This document shows, piece by piece, positions 34,656 through 44,229 of a DNA stretch of 64,000 nucleotides. The DNA lies in the NCBI GenBank assembly GCA_003353795.1, contig PIVY01000004.1, forward strand, positions 1-64,000. Direction: 5' to 3'. The position numbers and the translations under genes were made by a program. This DNA is from a bacterium. GTDB taxonomy: Bacteria; Krumholzibacteriota; Krumholzibacteriia; LZORAL124-64-63. Below the pieces are notes generated by a model, which saw only the letters and a list, made by a program, of their open reading frames with translations, had not been told where the DNA came from and did not search any database. Within the stretch, counting starts at the first letter, position 1; each line of letters starts with the position of its first letter.

Positions 34656-35174
34656 TCAGTCGAACAGCGCCTTCACCCCGCTCAGCGTCCTCGCCTCGGC
34701 CGCCACCGTACCCTGGGAGAAATCCGCCGACTGTTCGGTGACGAAGTACCAGATGCCGTCGAGGTAGGCATGGTTCGGATCGTCCGGATCCGCCGGCGAG
34801 TAGATATCGATGATGAACCAGGCGCCGTAGTAGCCGTTGGCGCCCCGAAAGAAAACCGTCGACCCCTCGACCGCTGAAATGGCCTCCGATTCGTACTGGA
34901 AGACCGACGCGTCCGACACCACGGTGGGATCGGCGAGCCCGGCGTACACGTAGACGTCGCAGTTGGAATGCGGGTAGTTCAATCCGTAGAACCAACCCTG
35001 GCTGTTCTCATTCCTCATGGACCAACGCTGCACCAGGTCGTGCTCGCCGTCGCCCCAGGTGAAGTTCACCATGCTCTCGGCGACATGGTCGATGGCGCCG
35101 GTGAGAACCTCGGCCTGGGCGGCGGTCGTCGAGGCCAGGAGCATCAGAACAACGATCGCGCGGTGGCCGACCAT
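34656..35174 (-). CDS. Secreted protein with divergent V-K-A-L-F tail
   Basis: The 172-residue exported protein starts at ATG 35174, with AAGGA 5 bases upstream. The signal peptide is MVGHRAIVVLMLLASTTAAQA. The mature part is aromatic-rich (NFTWGDGEHDLVQRW; NGYYGAWFIIDIYSPADPDD) and of no recognised family. It ends EARTLSGVKALFD. Compared with the tails at 20342, 45471 and 48832, the V-K-x-[LF]-F core is kept but the tryptophan is leucine and the final arginine is aspartate, so it is either a divergent member or a mutated copy. It is convergent with the PepSY gene and divergent from tetR. Confidence 0.82.
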   Translation of the reverse strand: MVGHRAIVVLMLLASTTAAQAEVLTGAIDHVAESMVNFTWGDGEHDLVQRWSMRNENSQGWFYGLNYPHSNCDVYVYAGLADPTVVSDASVFQYESEAISAVEGSTVFFRGANGYYGAWFIIDIYSPADPDDPNHAYLDGIWYFVTEQSADFSQGTVAAEARTLSGVKALFD

Positions 35175-35288
35175 GGCGTTCCTTCGGTTCGGGACGCATT
35201 CAGGGATCATCAGGCAACGGATTCGACCGTACCGCGGAAACCCCGCAATCCCAACCGTTCATTGCCATTACACCTCCGCCATGCTACA

Positions 35289-35319
35289 TTGACCACCCGG
35301 TCAATGACCACCCGGTCAA
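35289..35319. promoter_or_regulatory. Two tandem TetR-type operator palindromes
   Basis: TTGACC-ACCC-GGTCAA occurs at 35289-35304, and TGACC-ACCC-GGTCAA follows immediately at 35305-35319, giving a centre-to-centre spacing of about 15 bases. They lie 13 bases upstream of the tetR ATG. Palindromes with TGACC/GGTCA half-sites are common TetR-family operators, so autoregulation of this gene and the men operon is the natural reading. Confidence 0.82.
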
Positions 35320-35331
35320 CACGGAGCGACC

Positions 35332-36027
35332 ATGGCAGAACGCACCACAGAAACCGCCCCGACCATCCCCGCCGGCACCGCGGCCTGGGACCTGGTCCCC
35401 GGTGACAAGCAGCAGCAGATCCTCGACGCCGCCGTGGACGAGTTCGCCCAGCGCGGCTACAGCAGCGCGTCCATGAACCACCTCGTCAAATCGGCCGGCA
35501 TCAGCAAGGGCTCCCTCTTCCACTACTTCCGCACCAAGGGCGACCTCTTCGGCGGCATCGTCGACGCCGCCTTCGGTCAGGTGAAGGCCCAGGTCAAGGC
35601 CGTGCGCGACGACACCGCCGGCGAGCCGCTGCCCCTGCGCCTGGAACGCCTGCTCGAGGCCGGCTTCGATTTCGTCACCGAACACCCCCGTCTGGCCCGC
35701 ATCTACTTCCGCGTACTCCGCTCCGGCGACGCGCCCTTCGGCCGCGGCAAGCTCGAGGTCCTGGGTCGACACAGCCGCCGGTTCCTCGCCGAACTCATCG
35801 ACGATGCGCAGCAGCGCGGTGAGGTCGACGCGTCCGTAGACGCCGCCCGCACCGCCTGGCTGATCGACAGCATGATGGAACGCCTCCTCGCCGCCTGGCA
35901 CGAGGGACAACTCACCGAGGACATGACCGATGAACAGCGCTCCGCCGAACGTCGCGACTGGGTCGCCGCCTTCCGCAGATTCGTCGCCGAAGGACTGCCC
36001 GCCGCGAAAGAGATCGACCATGCCTGA
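35332..36027 (+). CDS. TetR-family transcriptional regulator
   Basis: This 231-residue DNA-binding repressor has an N-terminal helix-turn-helix at about residues 25-75 (QQILDAAVDEFAQRGYSSAS; GISKGSLFHYFRTKGDLF). The C-terminal ligand-binding domain (residues about 90-230) is of the TetR_C type, with QRSAERRDWVAAFRRFVAEGL near its end. Two operator palindromes sit just upstream. Its stop codon overlaps the start of the DAHP synthase gene by 8 bases, so it is the first gene of the menaquinone operon and probably represses its own transcript. The inducer is unknown; fatty acyl-CoA or quinone-related ligands are guesses only. Confidence 0.93.
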   Translation: MAERTTETAPTIPAGTAAWDLVPGDKQQQILDAAVDEFAQRGYSSASMNHLVKSAGISKGSLFHYFRTKGDLFGGIVDAAFGQVKAQVKAVRDDTAGEPLPLRLERLLEAGFDFVTEHPRLARIYFRVLRSGDAPFGRGKLEVLGRHSRRFLAELIDDAQQRGEVDASVDAARTAWLIDSMMERLLAAWHEGQLTEDMTDEQRSAERRDWVAAFRRFVAEGLPAAKEIDHA

Positions 36028-37072
36028 CCGCTGGCTCGTGCTCGACCTCGAACAGCTTCCCGTCGGCGACGACCCGCTGCTCGCCGAGGCCCGACAGCTG
36101 GCCAACGGCGAACAGCCGCATCTCATCGACGCCGGCTGGGCGTGCTTCCTCGCCGCGGCGGTGGGCGCCAGCGGCGGCCGTCGCGCCGGTGATCCCGGCC
36201 TCGACCTGGACCGCTGGCAACGGCATCCGTCGGTGCGGCGCGCCTGGGTCCAGGACTCGGACGTGGTGCTCGCGGGCAAGCTCTGGCCCGACGGTGGCCC
36301 GGGATTCGAGGCGGCCGGCTGGCGTCACCAGACCAACGAGCTGCTCCTGGTCACCGGACCCTGCGCCGTGGAATCGGCGGCGCAGATGGACGAGGTGGCC
36401 GCCGCGAGCAAGGAGGCCGGCGTGCGCTGGCTGCGCGGCGGCGCCTGGAAACCCCGCACCAATCCGTACGAGTTCCAGGGCCTGGGTACACAAGGACTGG
36501 AGATCCTGCGCGACGCCGCCGACCGCCACGGGCTCGCCGTGATCACCGAGGCCATCGGCGTGGACGAATTGCCGCTGGTGGCCGAGGCCAGTGACGTCTT
36601 GCAGGTCGGCGCACGCAACGCCCAGAACTTCCCCCTGCTGCGCAAGCTGGGCAGCGTGGACAAGCCGGTGCTCCTCAAGCGCGGCTTCGGTTGCACTCTG
36701 CGCGAACTGGTGTGCGCCGCGGAGTACGTCATGGCTCACGGCAATCCGCGGGTGCTGCTGTGCGAGCGGGGCATTCGCAGCTTCGAGTCGGCGACCCGGT
36801 TCACCTTCGACATCAATGCGGTCCCGCTCCTGAAGCAGTCCGTGCACCTGCCGGTGATCGCCGACCCGTCTCATGGAACCGGCCAGGCCGAACTGGTGGC
36901 CGGCGTGGCGCGCGCCGCCGTGGCTGCCGGCGCCGACGGTCTCATGTTCGAGGTCCATCCCGATCCGTCGCAATCGTTGAGCGACGGCAGGCAGGCGGTG
37001 CCCCTGGACCAGCTCGCCCCCATGGTGGAGAGCCTGCGGGCGGTGGCCGCAGCGGTGGGGCGCACGCTGTGA
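36020..37072 (+). CDS. aroF: 3-deoxy-7-phosphoheptulonate (DAHP) synthase, AroF/type I-beta-like
   Basis: The protein has 350 residues. It catalyses the first shikimate step, condensing PEP with erythrose 4-phosphate. Family motifs are [48 protein letters not shown] and IADPSHGTG. The first 105 residues differ from the usual ferredoxin-like regulatory domain of type I-beta enzymes, and I see no chorismate-mutase fusion, so feedback control may be altered. ATG 36020 overlaps the tetR stop. It precedes menF with a GTGA overlap. Inclusion in the men operon suggests dedicated chorismate supply for menaquinone. Confidence 0.9.
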   Translation: MPDRWLVLDLEQLPVGDDPLLAEARQLANGEQPHLIDAGWACFLAAAVGASGGRRAGDPGLDLDRWQRHPSVRRAWVQDSDVVLAGKLWPDGGPGFEAAGWRHQTNELLLVTGPCAVESAAQMDEVAAASKEAGVRWLRGGAWKPRTNPYEFQGLGTQGLEILRDAADRHGLAVITEAIGVDELPLVAEASDVLQVGARNAQNFPLLRKLGSVDKPVLLKRGFGCTLRELVCAAEYVMAHGNPRVLLCERGIRSFESATRFTFDINAVPLLKQSVHLPVIADPSHGTGQAELVAGVARAAVAAGADGLMFEVHPDPSQSLSDGRQAVPLDQLAPMVESLRAVAAAVGRTL

Positions 37073-38484
37073 ACGCGCCGGCAAAACGCTCGTTGGTTCG
37101 CCGGCTCGCCCCCGCGCTCGACGTGGCTGCGGCCATACGCATCCTCGCCGCCGGCCTGGCCGAGCTGCCCGTGCGCACCGATCAGTTGCGACGGATCGAG
37201 GTGCCGATCGAGGGCGACGTCGATCCGCTGGAGCTTCCCGCCGGTTTTCCGCGAAACGTCATCGAACCGCTGGCCCTGCTCGGCCCCACGTGGAGTGCAG
37301 CCGGCGCCGTGCTCGACCGCGAGGTCGACCTGCCCGCAGCTCTCGACGACCCCACCGAGCGCCTCGCCACCCTCGGCTGGCCCGCCGCCGGTCCCGAGCT
37401 GCGATTCGCGCTGAGCGCCCGCTTCGATCCCGACCGCGACACCGGTTCGGAGTGGTCGGGCTTCGGCAGCTGCCGCGTGTGGTTGCCGGCCCTGCAGCTT
37501 GATACGGAGGCTCGTTGCCTGGCGCTCAACTGGCTCGACCGTGACGTGGGCGGCGAGTCGCGCCGCCCCTTGCTGGCGGCCCTGGCGCGCTGGCGCCCCC
37601 TGCGCGAGGCGGCCCGGGATCCGCGACCCGTCACCTGGCGCCACGACCCCGATGCACGCCACCACTGGCACCAGCAGGTCGAGGCCGCCCTCGAGCGCAT
37701 CGCCGATACGGAGGTCGGACCGACCCTGGAGAAGATCGTCCTCGCCCGGCGCCTCGACGGCATCGCCCATCGCAATCTCCACCCGGTCGACCTGCTGCGC
37801 GCCCGACCTCTCGGCACCGTGGGCTGGCCCTGGTGGCTGGAACGCGACGGCGCCTCGTGGCTGGGCGAGAGCCCCGAACTGCTCGGCATCCGCCAAGGCA
37901 CGCGCCTGAGCACCCTGGCCCTGGCCGGCACCCGCGTACGCCACGACGATCCCGACCGCGACGAGGAACTGGGCCGCGAACTCCTGGCCAGCGACAAGGA
38001 TCGTCGTGAGCAAGCCGCCGTCACCGAGTGGCTGCACGGCCGGCTCGCCGAACTGAGCGACCAGGAACCACGCCGCGGCGATCTCGAACTGGCCCGCCTC
38101 CCCCAGCTCCAGCACCTCAGCCGCCACCTCGAGACCGACCTCACCGGAACCGTCGCCGACGGCCGCTGGCTCGACGCCCTGCATCCGTCGCCGGCGCTGT
38201 GCGGCGCGCCGCGGGTCGCCGTACGCCAGTGGCTGCGCGACACCGAGCGGTTCGATCGCGGCCTCTACGGCGGCGTGATCGGCTGGCTGCAACGATCGCG
38301 GGCCGACATGTACGTGGCCATTCGCGGGATTCTGCTGCGCGAGCGCCAGGTTTCGGTGTACGCCGGCGCCGGTCTGGTGCGCGGCAGCGACCCCGGTCAG
38401 GAATGGGCGGAGACGGGTGCCAAGCTGGCCGCGGTGTGCAATCGCCTCGGTCTGCAGGCCCCGCGAAACGGACACAGCCCATGA
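37069..38484 (+). CDS. menF: Isochorismate synthase
   Basis: This 471-residue chorismate-binding enzyme converts chorismate to isochorismate. The start is GTG 37069, which overlaps the aroF stop as GTGA. Conserved elements are EKIVLARRL (catalytic lysine), WLGESPELLG, LAGTRVRHDDPDRDEEL, LHPSPALCGAPR, GLYGGVIGW and VYAGAGLVRGSDPGQEW (metal-binding glutamates). The set and the order match MenF/EntC rather than anthranilate synthase, and the men context decides for menaquinone. Its stop overlaps menD in an ATGA. The frame is open much further upstream inside aroF, but that part is not translated as menF. Confidence 0.93.
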   Translation: MNAPAKRSLVRRLAPALDVAAAIRILAAGLAELPVRTDQLRRIEVPIEGDVDPLELPAGFPRNVIEPLALLGPTWSAAGAVLDREVDLPAALDDPTERLATLGWPAAGPELRFALSARFDPDRDTGSEWSGFGSCRVWLPALQLDTEARCLALNWLDRDVGGESRRPLLAALARWRPLREAARDPRPVTWRHDPDARHHWHQQVEAALERIADTEVGPTLEKIVLARRLDGIAHRNLHPVDLLRARPLGTVGWPWWLERDGASWLGESPELLGIRQGTRLSTLALAGTRVRHDDPDRDEELGRELLASDKDRREQAAVTEWLHGRLAELSDQEPRRGDLELARLPQLQHLSRHLETDLTGTVADGRWLDALHPSPALCGAPRVAVRQWLRDTERFDRGLYGGVIGWLQRSRADMYVAIRGILLRERQVSVYAGAGLVRGSDPGQEWAETGAKLAAVCNRLGLQAPRNGHSP

Positions 38485-40226
38485 CCTTCGACGCCGGCGC
38501 CACCGTCAACTCTGGTCGCTTCCTCGCGGCGCTCGCCGTGGAAGAACTGCACCGCCACGGCCTCGGCTTCGTGGTGATGTGCCCCGGTGCGCGCAACCAG
38601 CCGCTGCTCGGAGCCCTGTCCGCTCGCGACGACCTCGTGCGACAGATCGCGGTGGACGAGCGCGCCGCCGGTCATCTGGCCCTGGGCTGGCTCCGCGGTC
38701 GCATGGTCGCCGGTGCACCTGCGGCCCTGGCAGCCGTGGTCACCACCTCGGGCAGCGCGCCGCTCCTGGTGGCGCCGGCCCTGGCCGAGGCCCAGGCCAT
38801 GGCCCTGCCGCTGATCCTGCTGTCGGCCGACCGACCCGCCGAACTCCACGGCGTGGGCGCGAACCAGACCCTCGACCAGACCTCTCCGCTGCGCCCGCTC
38901 CTGACCGGTCAGTTCGACCTGGCGTGCCACGAGGGCGGCGCCGCGCCGCGCAACCTGCTGGGCACCGTGGCCGAGGCGGCGCGGCTGGCCCTGGGTCCGC
39001 CGTGCGGGCCGGTGCAGCTGAACCTGGCGTTCCGCGAACCGCTGGCGCCCGACCCGGCGCCGCTGCCCGACGACTGGACCGAATCGGTGGCTGACTGGAC
39101 CACCACCGATCGGCCGTGGAGCGCCATGACGGCGGCGCCTCCGCAGCCTTGCGACGTCGCCGGTCTCCGCCACGCTCTGGCTTCGGCGAAGCAACCCGTG
39201 GTGTGGGTCGCCGGTCTCGAACACTCCGCCGATCGCGAGGCCGCCCTCGCCATGGCCACGGGCTGCGGCGCTCCCTGGCTGGCCGACGTCGGCAGCGGTC
39301 TGCGCCTCCTGCCCGACCAGGATCGCCGCCTCGATCATGCCGAATTCTACTGGCGAGACCTCGGCGACGCCGACCTCGTCGTCCAGTTCGGACGCCGGCC
39401 CGTGTCGCTGCGCCTGGGCAAGGCGCTGTCCGGCGCCCGCCGCTGGCTGGTGGACGACCATCCCGAGCGGCAGGATCCCTGGCGCCAGGGCGGCGAACGT
39501 CTGCGGTTGTCGCCGGCGCAGTTGCTGGCCGCGCTCGGCGACGAACCGTTGACCGCGAATCCCGACGCCGCCTGGGCCGAACAGCTCGTCGCCACCGACG
39601 CCGCCTGGCGCACCCGTCTCACCGGGCGCATCGACGACTCGAGCGACCTCTCGGAGGCCTGGCTCGCCCGCACCCTCGCCAGCCGCCTCGACGACGACCA
39701 CGCCCTCTTTCTCGGCAACAGCCTCGCCGTCCGACACCTCGACACCCTGGTCGAGCCGCACGGCACGAGCCCGGCCACCGTCACCAGTCGCGGCACCAGC
39801 GGGATCGAGGGTCTCATCGCCCAGGCGCTGGGCGCGGCCCGTGCCCTGGACCGCCCCACCGTCGCCCTTCTCGGCGATCTCACCGTGATCCACGACCTCG
39901 GCAGCCTCACGCTCCTGGCCCGAACCGGAGCACCCCTGCTCGTTGCCGCGGTGCAGAACGGCGGCGGCGCCATCTTCCGGCAACTCCCCGGGGGCAAGCA
40001 CGCCGGGTTGCTCGAACCCTGGCTGCTGGCCGATCAGTCCACCGACCTGGCCGCCGTGGCCGCCGCCTGCGGTCTCGAATCGACCCGCCTCGACGATCGC
40101 GCCGGCGTGGCCCGCGCTCTCGACGCCTTCCTCACCGCCCCGAAGCCCACCCTGCTCGAGATCATGGTACCGCCGGCCGGGCATGCCGAGCTCCTGGCCG
40201 ACCTCACCGATGGGACCCGTTCATGA
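38481..40226 (+). CDS. menD: SEPHCHC synthase (2-succinyl-5-enolpyruvyl-6-hydroxy-3-cyclohexene-1-carboxylate synthase)
   Basis: This 581-residue ThDP enzyme joins isochorismate with 2-oxoglutarate. Family markers are [19 protein letters not shown] at the N-terminus, CPGARNQPL, the ThDP-activating glutamate in [42 protein letters not shown], and near the C-terminus [14 protein letters not shown] and [14 protein letters not shown]. It starts and ends in ATGA overlaps with menF and menH. Confidence 0.95.
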   Translation: MTFDAGATVNSGRFLAALAVEELHRHGLGFVVMCPGARNQPLLGALSARDDLVRQIAVDERAAGHLALGWLRGRMVAGAPAALAAVVTTSGSAPLLVAPALAEAQAMALPLILLSADRPAELHGVGANQTLDQTSPLRPLLTGQFDLACHEGGAAPRNLLGTVAEAARLALGPPCGPVQLNLAFREPLAPDPAPLPDDWTESVADWTTTDRPWSAMTAAPPQPCDVAGLRHALASAKQPVVWVAGLEHSADREAALAMATGCGAPWLADVGSGLRLLPDQDRRLDHAEFYWRDLGDADLVVQFGRRPVSLRLGKALSGARRWLVDDHPERQDPWRQGGERLRLSPAQLLAALGDEPLTANPDAAWAEQLVATDAAWRTRLTGRIDDSSDLSEAWLARTLASRLDDDHALFLGNSLAVRHLDTLVEPHGTSPATVTSRGTSGIEGLIAQALGAARALDRPTVALLGDLTVIHDLGSLTLLARTGAPLLVAAVQNGGGAIFRQLPGGKHAGLLEPWLLADQSTDLAAVAAACGLESTRLDDRAGVARALDAFLTAPKPTLLEIMVPPAGHAELLADLTDGTRS

Positions 40227-40999
40227 AAGCCCTCGCCCTGCACGGTTTCCTCGGCGATCGCTCCGACTGGACGGACTTCGTCGCAGCAGTCCGGTACGTG
40301 GTTCCCGAACTCGACTGCGACGCGCCCGACCTGCCCGGCCACGGCAACCTTCCCGAGTCCGTCCCCGACGACTTCGGCGGCTGGGTCGACTGGGTCCGCG
40401 AACGCCTCGTCGGCACGCCCGAGCCGGTGCATCTGGTGGGCTACTCCATGGGCGGCCGGCTGGCCCTGGCCGCGGCGCTGGCCGAGGCCGGCAGCGGTCG
40501 AGTGGCGTCGGTCACCCTGCTCGCCGCGTCGCCCGGCATCGCCGACGCGGACGAGCGCGCCGTGCGTGCGACGGCCGACGACGCGCGGGCCGGCCAGCTC
40601 GAGCACGACGGCCTCACCGCGTTCCTGCAGCAGTGGTACCAGATGCCCATCTTCGCCCCGGCCGTCGACCTCGTGGGGCTCGACCTCCTGGTCACCCGCC
40701 GTGCCCGCGGTCAGGCCCGCACCCTGGCCGAGGCCCTGCGCGCCGCCGGCCCCGGCCGCATGCCCGACCTGCGCCCGCACCTGGCCGGGCTCACCATCCC
40801 CGTGCTCACCATCGCCGGCGACGAGGATCCCAAGTACATGCAACTGGAGCAGGACATCGCCGCCCTGACGCCCCGCGGCCAGTTCGCCGTGGTACCCGGA
40901 TCCGGCCACTCCCTGCTCGTCGAGGCGCCCGAACAATGCGCCGCGTTCTGGCGTGGCTTCGTCGCCGCTACCGCCCATCCCGAAGGAGAATCGCCATGA
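40223..40999 (+). CDS. menH: SHCHC synthase, alpha/beta hydrolase
   Basis: The 258-residue enzyme removes pyruvate from SEPHCHC. The fold is alpha/beta hydrolase: [10 protein letters not shown] (oxyanion region), DLPGHG, nucleophile Ser in [10 protein letters not shown], Asp in AGDEDPKY and His in [12 protein letters not shown]. It is located between menD and menB with ATGA overlaps on both sides, which supports MenH over other hydrolases. Confidence 0.92.
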   Translation: MKALALHGFLGDRSDWTDFVAAVRYVVPELDCDAPDLPGHGNLPESVPDDFGGWVDWVRERLVGTPEPVHLVGYSMGGRLALAAALAEAGSGRVASVTLLAASPGIADADERAVRATADDARAGQLEHDGLTAFLQQWYQMPIFAPAVDLVGLDLLVTRRARGQARTLAEALRAAGPGRMPDLRPHLAGLTIPVLTIAGDEDPKYMQLEQDIAALTPRGQFAVVPGSGHSLLVEAPEQCAAFWRGFVAATAHPEGESP

Positions 41000-41835
41000 G
41001 CGACATCCGCTGGCTGGCCGCCGCCGAGTACACCGACATCCGCTACGAGAAGGGCGCGGCCGACAGCGACGCTCGCGGCGTCGCCAAGCTCACCATCGAT
41101 CGCCCCGAGGTGCGCAACGCCTTCCGGCCGCTCACGGTCATGGAACTGCGCAAGGCCCTCGACCTGGCCCGCGAGGACCCCGACGTCGGCGCCATCATCC
41201 TCACCGGCGAGGGCGACAAGGCCTTCTGCTCGGGCGGCGACCAGAAGATCCGCGGCGACGCCGGCTACGTCGACCAGCAGGGCGTGCACCGCCTCAACGT
41301 GCTCGACTTCCAGCGCGAGATCCGCACCTGCCCCAAGCCCATCGTGGCCATGGTCGCGGGCTACGCCATCGGCGGCGGTCATGTGCTGCACCTGATCTGC
41401 GATCTGACCATCGCCGCCGACAACGCCCGCTTCGGCCAGACCGGACCCAAGGTGGGCAGCTTCGACGGCGGCTTCGGCTCCAGCTACCTCGCGCGTTGTG
41501 TCGGCCAGAAGAAGGCGCGGGAGATCTGGTTCCTCTGCCGGCAGTACGACGCGCAGCAAGCGCTCGACATGGGACTCATCAACACCGTGGTGCCGCTGGC
41601 GCAGCTGGAAGCCGAGACCGTGCAGTGGTGCCGGGAGATGCTACAGCATTCGCCGCTGGCGCTGCGCTGCCTGAAGTCGGCGCTCAATGCCGACTGCGAT
41701 GGTCAGCAGGGATTGCAGGAGCTCGCGGGCAACGCCACGTTGCTCTACTACATGACCGAGGAGGGGCAGGAAGGGCGCAACGCATTCGTGGAGAAGCGGC
41801 AACCGGACTTCGAGAAGTTTCCGCGGCGGCCATGA
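40996..41835 (+). CDS. menB: 1,4-dihydroxy-2-naphthoyl-CoA synthase
   Basis: This 279-residue crotonase-fold enzyme closes the second ring of o-succinylbenzoyl-CoA. Motifs are [30 protein letters not shown] and [21 protein letters not shown]. The glycine in QTGPK marks the type that uses bicarbonate rather than an aspartate side chain. ATG 40996 follows GAAGGAGAATCGCC and overlaps the menH stop. The menC start overlaps its own stop. Confidence 0.96.
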   Translation: MSDIRWLAAAEYTDIRYEKGAADSDARGVAKLTIDRPEVRNAFRPLTVMELRKALDLAREDPDVGAIILTGEGDKAFCSGGDQKIRGDAGYVDQQGVHRLNVLDFQREIRTCPKPIVAMVAGYAIGGGHVLHLICDLTIAADNARFGQTGPKVGSFDGGFGSSYLARCVGQKKAREIWFLCRQYDAQQALDMGLINTVVPLAQLEAETVQWCREMLQHSPLALRCLKSALNADCDGQQGLQELAGNATLLYYMTEEGQEGRNAFVEKRQPDFEKFPRRP

Positions 41836-42821
41836 AGCTGTTCTGGCGGCAGGTGGACTATCCGTTACTGCGACCGCTCACGGTCGGCGGCAAGGTGCTC
41901 CACGAGCGGTCGGTGATCGAGTTGCGGCTGGAGTCGTTCCGGGGAACGTCCTACGGAGAAGCCTCGCCTCTGCCGGGACTTCACTCCGAGACGCTGGAGG
42001 AATTGCCGGCGATGCTGCCACAGGCGCTCGATCGCCTGAACCGGCCCCGGAACGTATTCGATCTGCGTGTCGAGGCGGTCGCCGACCACGACCCCTGGCG
42101 AGAGCTCCCCCCGAGCTTGCGTTTCGCTCTCGAGATAGCCGTGGTGCGCCTGTTTCAGCGCGGCGAACGTCCAACTTATCTGGTCGGCCTGCCGTTCAGC
42201 GTCGCGCCTCCGTCCTGCGGTCTCGTCGATCGGGATCTCGCTGATCTCGACCCTGGGCTCGCTGCTCATCGTTGCCTCAAGGTCAAGGTCGGGCGCCGCG
42301 CTATGCACACCGAGGTCGCCATCGTCCACGCGCTTCGACGCGTCCTGGGCGACCATGCAGAACTGCGTCTCGACGCCAACCGGGCCTTCTCTCTCGAGGA
42401 CGCGCTGGACTTCGCCCACGAGGTGGCATCCGCCCGTCCGGTCTGGATCGAGGAGCCGCTGAGGGATCCGTCGCAGTTGCCGCAGTTCACTGCCCGCACG
42501 GGGCTGCGCGTGGCCCTCGACGAGTCGCTGCACGAACCCGAGCACGCCGCGCTCGCCGCCGCCGACGGCGTGGCGGCCTGGGTGCTCAAACCGGCGTTGC
42601 TGGGATTGCTGGGGACCGTCGAGCTGTTCGGGCGGGCGCTGGTGGCGCCGAACCGGCCACAGTGCGTGGTCAGCTCCAGTTTCGAGGGGCGGCTCGGCCT
42701 GGAGACGCTGCGGTTCCTGGCCAACTGCGCGCCGGGATTGCCGGCCCCGGGATTGGGGACCGGCGAATGGCTCGGACCCGCCGATTTCGAACCCTGGATC
42801 GAGGTCCATGCCGACAACTGA
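41832..42821 (+). CDS. menC: o-Succinylbenzoate synthase
   Basis: This 329-residue enolase-superfamily enzyme dehydrates SHCHC. Visible catalytic residues are the KxK pair in CLKVKVGRR, metal ligands in [15 protein letters not shown] and ALDESLH, and the second lysine in [25 protein letters not shown] near residue 45 is the N-terminal capping region. It overlaps menB by 4 bases and menE by 14. Confidence 0.94.
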   Translation: MKLFWRQVDYPLLRPLTVGGKVLHERSVIELRLESFRGTSYGEASPLPGLHSETLEELPAMLPQALDRLNRPRNVFDLRVEAVADHDPWRELPPSLRFALEIAVVRLFQRGERPTYLVGLPFSVAPPSCGLVDRDLADLDPGLAAHRCLKVKVGRRAMHTEVAIVHALRRVLGDHAELRLDANRAFSLEDALDFAHEVASARPVWIEEPLRDPSQLPQFTARTGLRVALDESLHEPEHAALAAADGVAAWVLKPALLGLLGTVELFGRALVAPNRPQCVVSSSFEGRLGLETLRFLANCAPGLPAPGLGTGEWLGPADFEPWIEVHADN

Positions 42822-44106
42822 TCGACACTGGCTGACGCTGCTGGAGGAGCGGCCGGAGGCGCCGTTCTGGGACGGCGTTTCGCGGGGCGAATTGAACACC
42901 GCGGTGGTGAGTCGCGCGGCGGAGCTGCGGCGCGAAGGTTGGTCATCCGGCGACCGCCTCGCGTTGGCTCCCGATGCCGACGTGGCGACGGTGATCGCAG
43001 TGCTTGCCGCACTGCACGCCGACCTCTCGGTACTGCTATTGCCCCGACGCGAACCGCCGTCCGTACAGGATTCTCTCGTGGCGTGCGCCGGCGCGCGCCG
43101 AGCCGATGCGACGAGCGCCAAGACAAGCGACTCCGGCAACCGCCTACCCGGCACCATCTGGATCCGCAGCTCCGGCTCACTCGGCAACCCACGCTGGATC
43201 ATCCACACCCCCGCCACAATGCTGGCCGGCGCGGCGGTCGCAGCCCGCCACCTCGACTTCGGCCCCGGCGCCCGCTGGCGGGTGTCGCTGCCGCTGGACC
43301 ACGTGGGCGGGCTGTCACTCATCTTCCGGGCCATGGCCGGCGGCGGCGCGCTCACCACCCAGGATGACGCAACCCACGTGTCGCTCGTCGCCACGCAGTT
43401 GCGGCGGTTGCTCGCCGGTGGCGCCGACCTCGGCCGGCATCGTTGCGTGCTCCTGGGTGGCGGCCCCGCGCCCACCGCATTGCGCCGCGAAGCATTGTCC
43501 GCCGGCGTCCCGCTGGTCGTGTCCTACGGACTCAGCGAGACCGGCGCCGTGACGGCGGCCAGCGCCCTGGACGACCCGCCGGACGCGCTCTGCCGCGATC
43601 ACTTCGCCGGACGACCGCTCGTACCCGGTAGCATCGACGTGAATAAGGGCGGCATCGTTCGCGTGGGAGGACCAGCTCTTTGCGTGGCTACCGCCGGCGA
43701 CGACGGCAAACCGTCGCCCATGCGCCTGGAAGACGGCCGGTTACCCACGGGCGATCTGGGCCACTTCGACGGCAATGACCTCTTCGTCACCGGCCGCCAC
43801 GACAACGTCATCGTCTCGGGAGGCGAGAAGCTTCCGGCCGAGGAACTCGAGGCGGCGCTGCTCGCCCTCGACGGCGTGCTCGAAGCAGTGGTGGTGCCGG
43901 TACCCGACGATGAGTTCGGGCAGCGACCGGCTGCGTTCGTGAGCTGGCAGGCGGGGCGCGAGCGATCGCTGGACGCCCTGCGAGAAGCGCTCGCTGGCAC
44001 CATCGCCGAGTGGAAACGGCCGGTGGCGATCTGGCCGATGCCGGAATCGGACGGCTTCAAGCCCGATCGCGCCATTCTCCGACATCTGGCTCTCGAGCGC
44101 CGTTGA
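42808..44106 (+). CDS. menE: o-Succinylbenzoate-CoA ligase
   Basis: This 432-residue acyl-adenylate-forming enzyme activates o-succinylbenzoate with ATP and CoA. The phosphate-binding loop is the variant IRSSGSLGNPR. SYGLSETGAVT, PTGDLGHFDG and VTGRHDNVIVSGGEKL are the later A-motifs, and GFKPDRAIL supplies the C-terminal lysine. It is shorter than typical (about 450-490), from a compact N-terminus. It is the last gene of the operon and overlaps menC by 14 bases. After its TGA the same frame stays open into a decayed remnant (44107-44229). Confidence 0.92.
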   Translation: MPTTDRHWLTLLEERPEAPFWDGVSRGELNTAVVSRAAELRREGWSSGDRLALAPDADVATVIAVLAALHADLSVLLLPRREPPSVQDSLVACAGARRADATSAKTSDSGNRLPGTIWIRSSGSLGNPRWIIHTPATMLAGAAVAARHLDFGPGARWRVSLPLDHVGGLSLIFRAMAGGGALTTQDDATHVSLVATQLRRLLAGGADLGRHRCVLLGGGPAPTALRREALSAGVPLVVSYGLSETGAVTAASALDDPPDALCRDHFAGRPLVPGSIDVNKGGIVRVGGPALCVATAGDDGKPSPMRLEDGRLPTGDLGHFDGNDLFVTGRHDNVIVSGGEKLPAEELEAALLALDGVLEAVVVPVPDDEFGQRPAAFVSWQAGRERSLDALREALAGTIAEWKRPVAIWPMPESDGFKPDRAILRHLALERR

Positions 44107-44229
44107 ACCAGTGATTCCGTTTCTGTAGAATCAACAGGCGACGACGCCAACTGCCAGGACTCCGTGGTGACCGAATCGCAATCGTGGTCGGCGGTGAAGT
44201 CGATCTTCCGCCAGAAGGCGGAGGCTTAG
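44107..44229 (+). pseudogene. 3' remnant of a secreted W-S-x-V-K-tail protein gene
   Basis: Directly after the menE stop, one frame is open to TAG 44227-44229 and ends CQDSVVTESQSWSAVKSIFRQKAEA. This resembles the ends of the secreted proteins at 20342 (CEDTVAVNENTWSNLKGLFR) and 45471 (SWSSVKSFYR), including the upstream C-x-D-[ST]-V. There is no room for a signal peptide or domain, so it looks like the surviving 3' end of a deleted gene. An AGGA with GTG at 44164 could still allow a 21-residue peptide. Five extra residues (QKAEA) follow the motif. The stop overlaps the end of the convergent thioesterase gene. Confidence 0.55.

Noticed and set aside
44104-44229. Stop-codon readthrough of menE adding the tail motif
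   Set aside because: MenE is a cytoplasmic enzyme complete at its own stop, and no SECIS-like or readthrough context is visible. A gene remnant is simpler.
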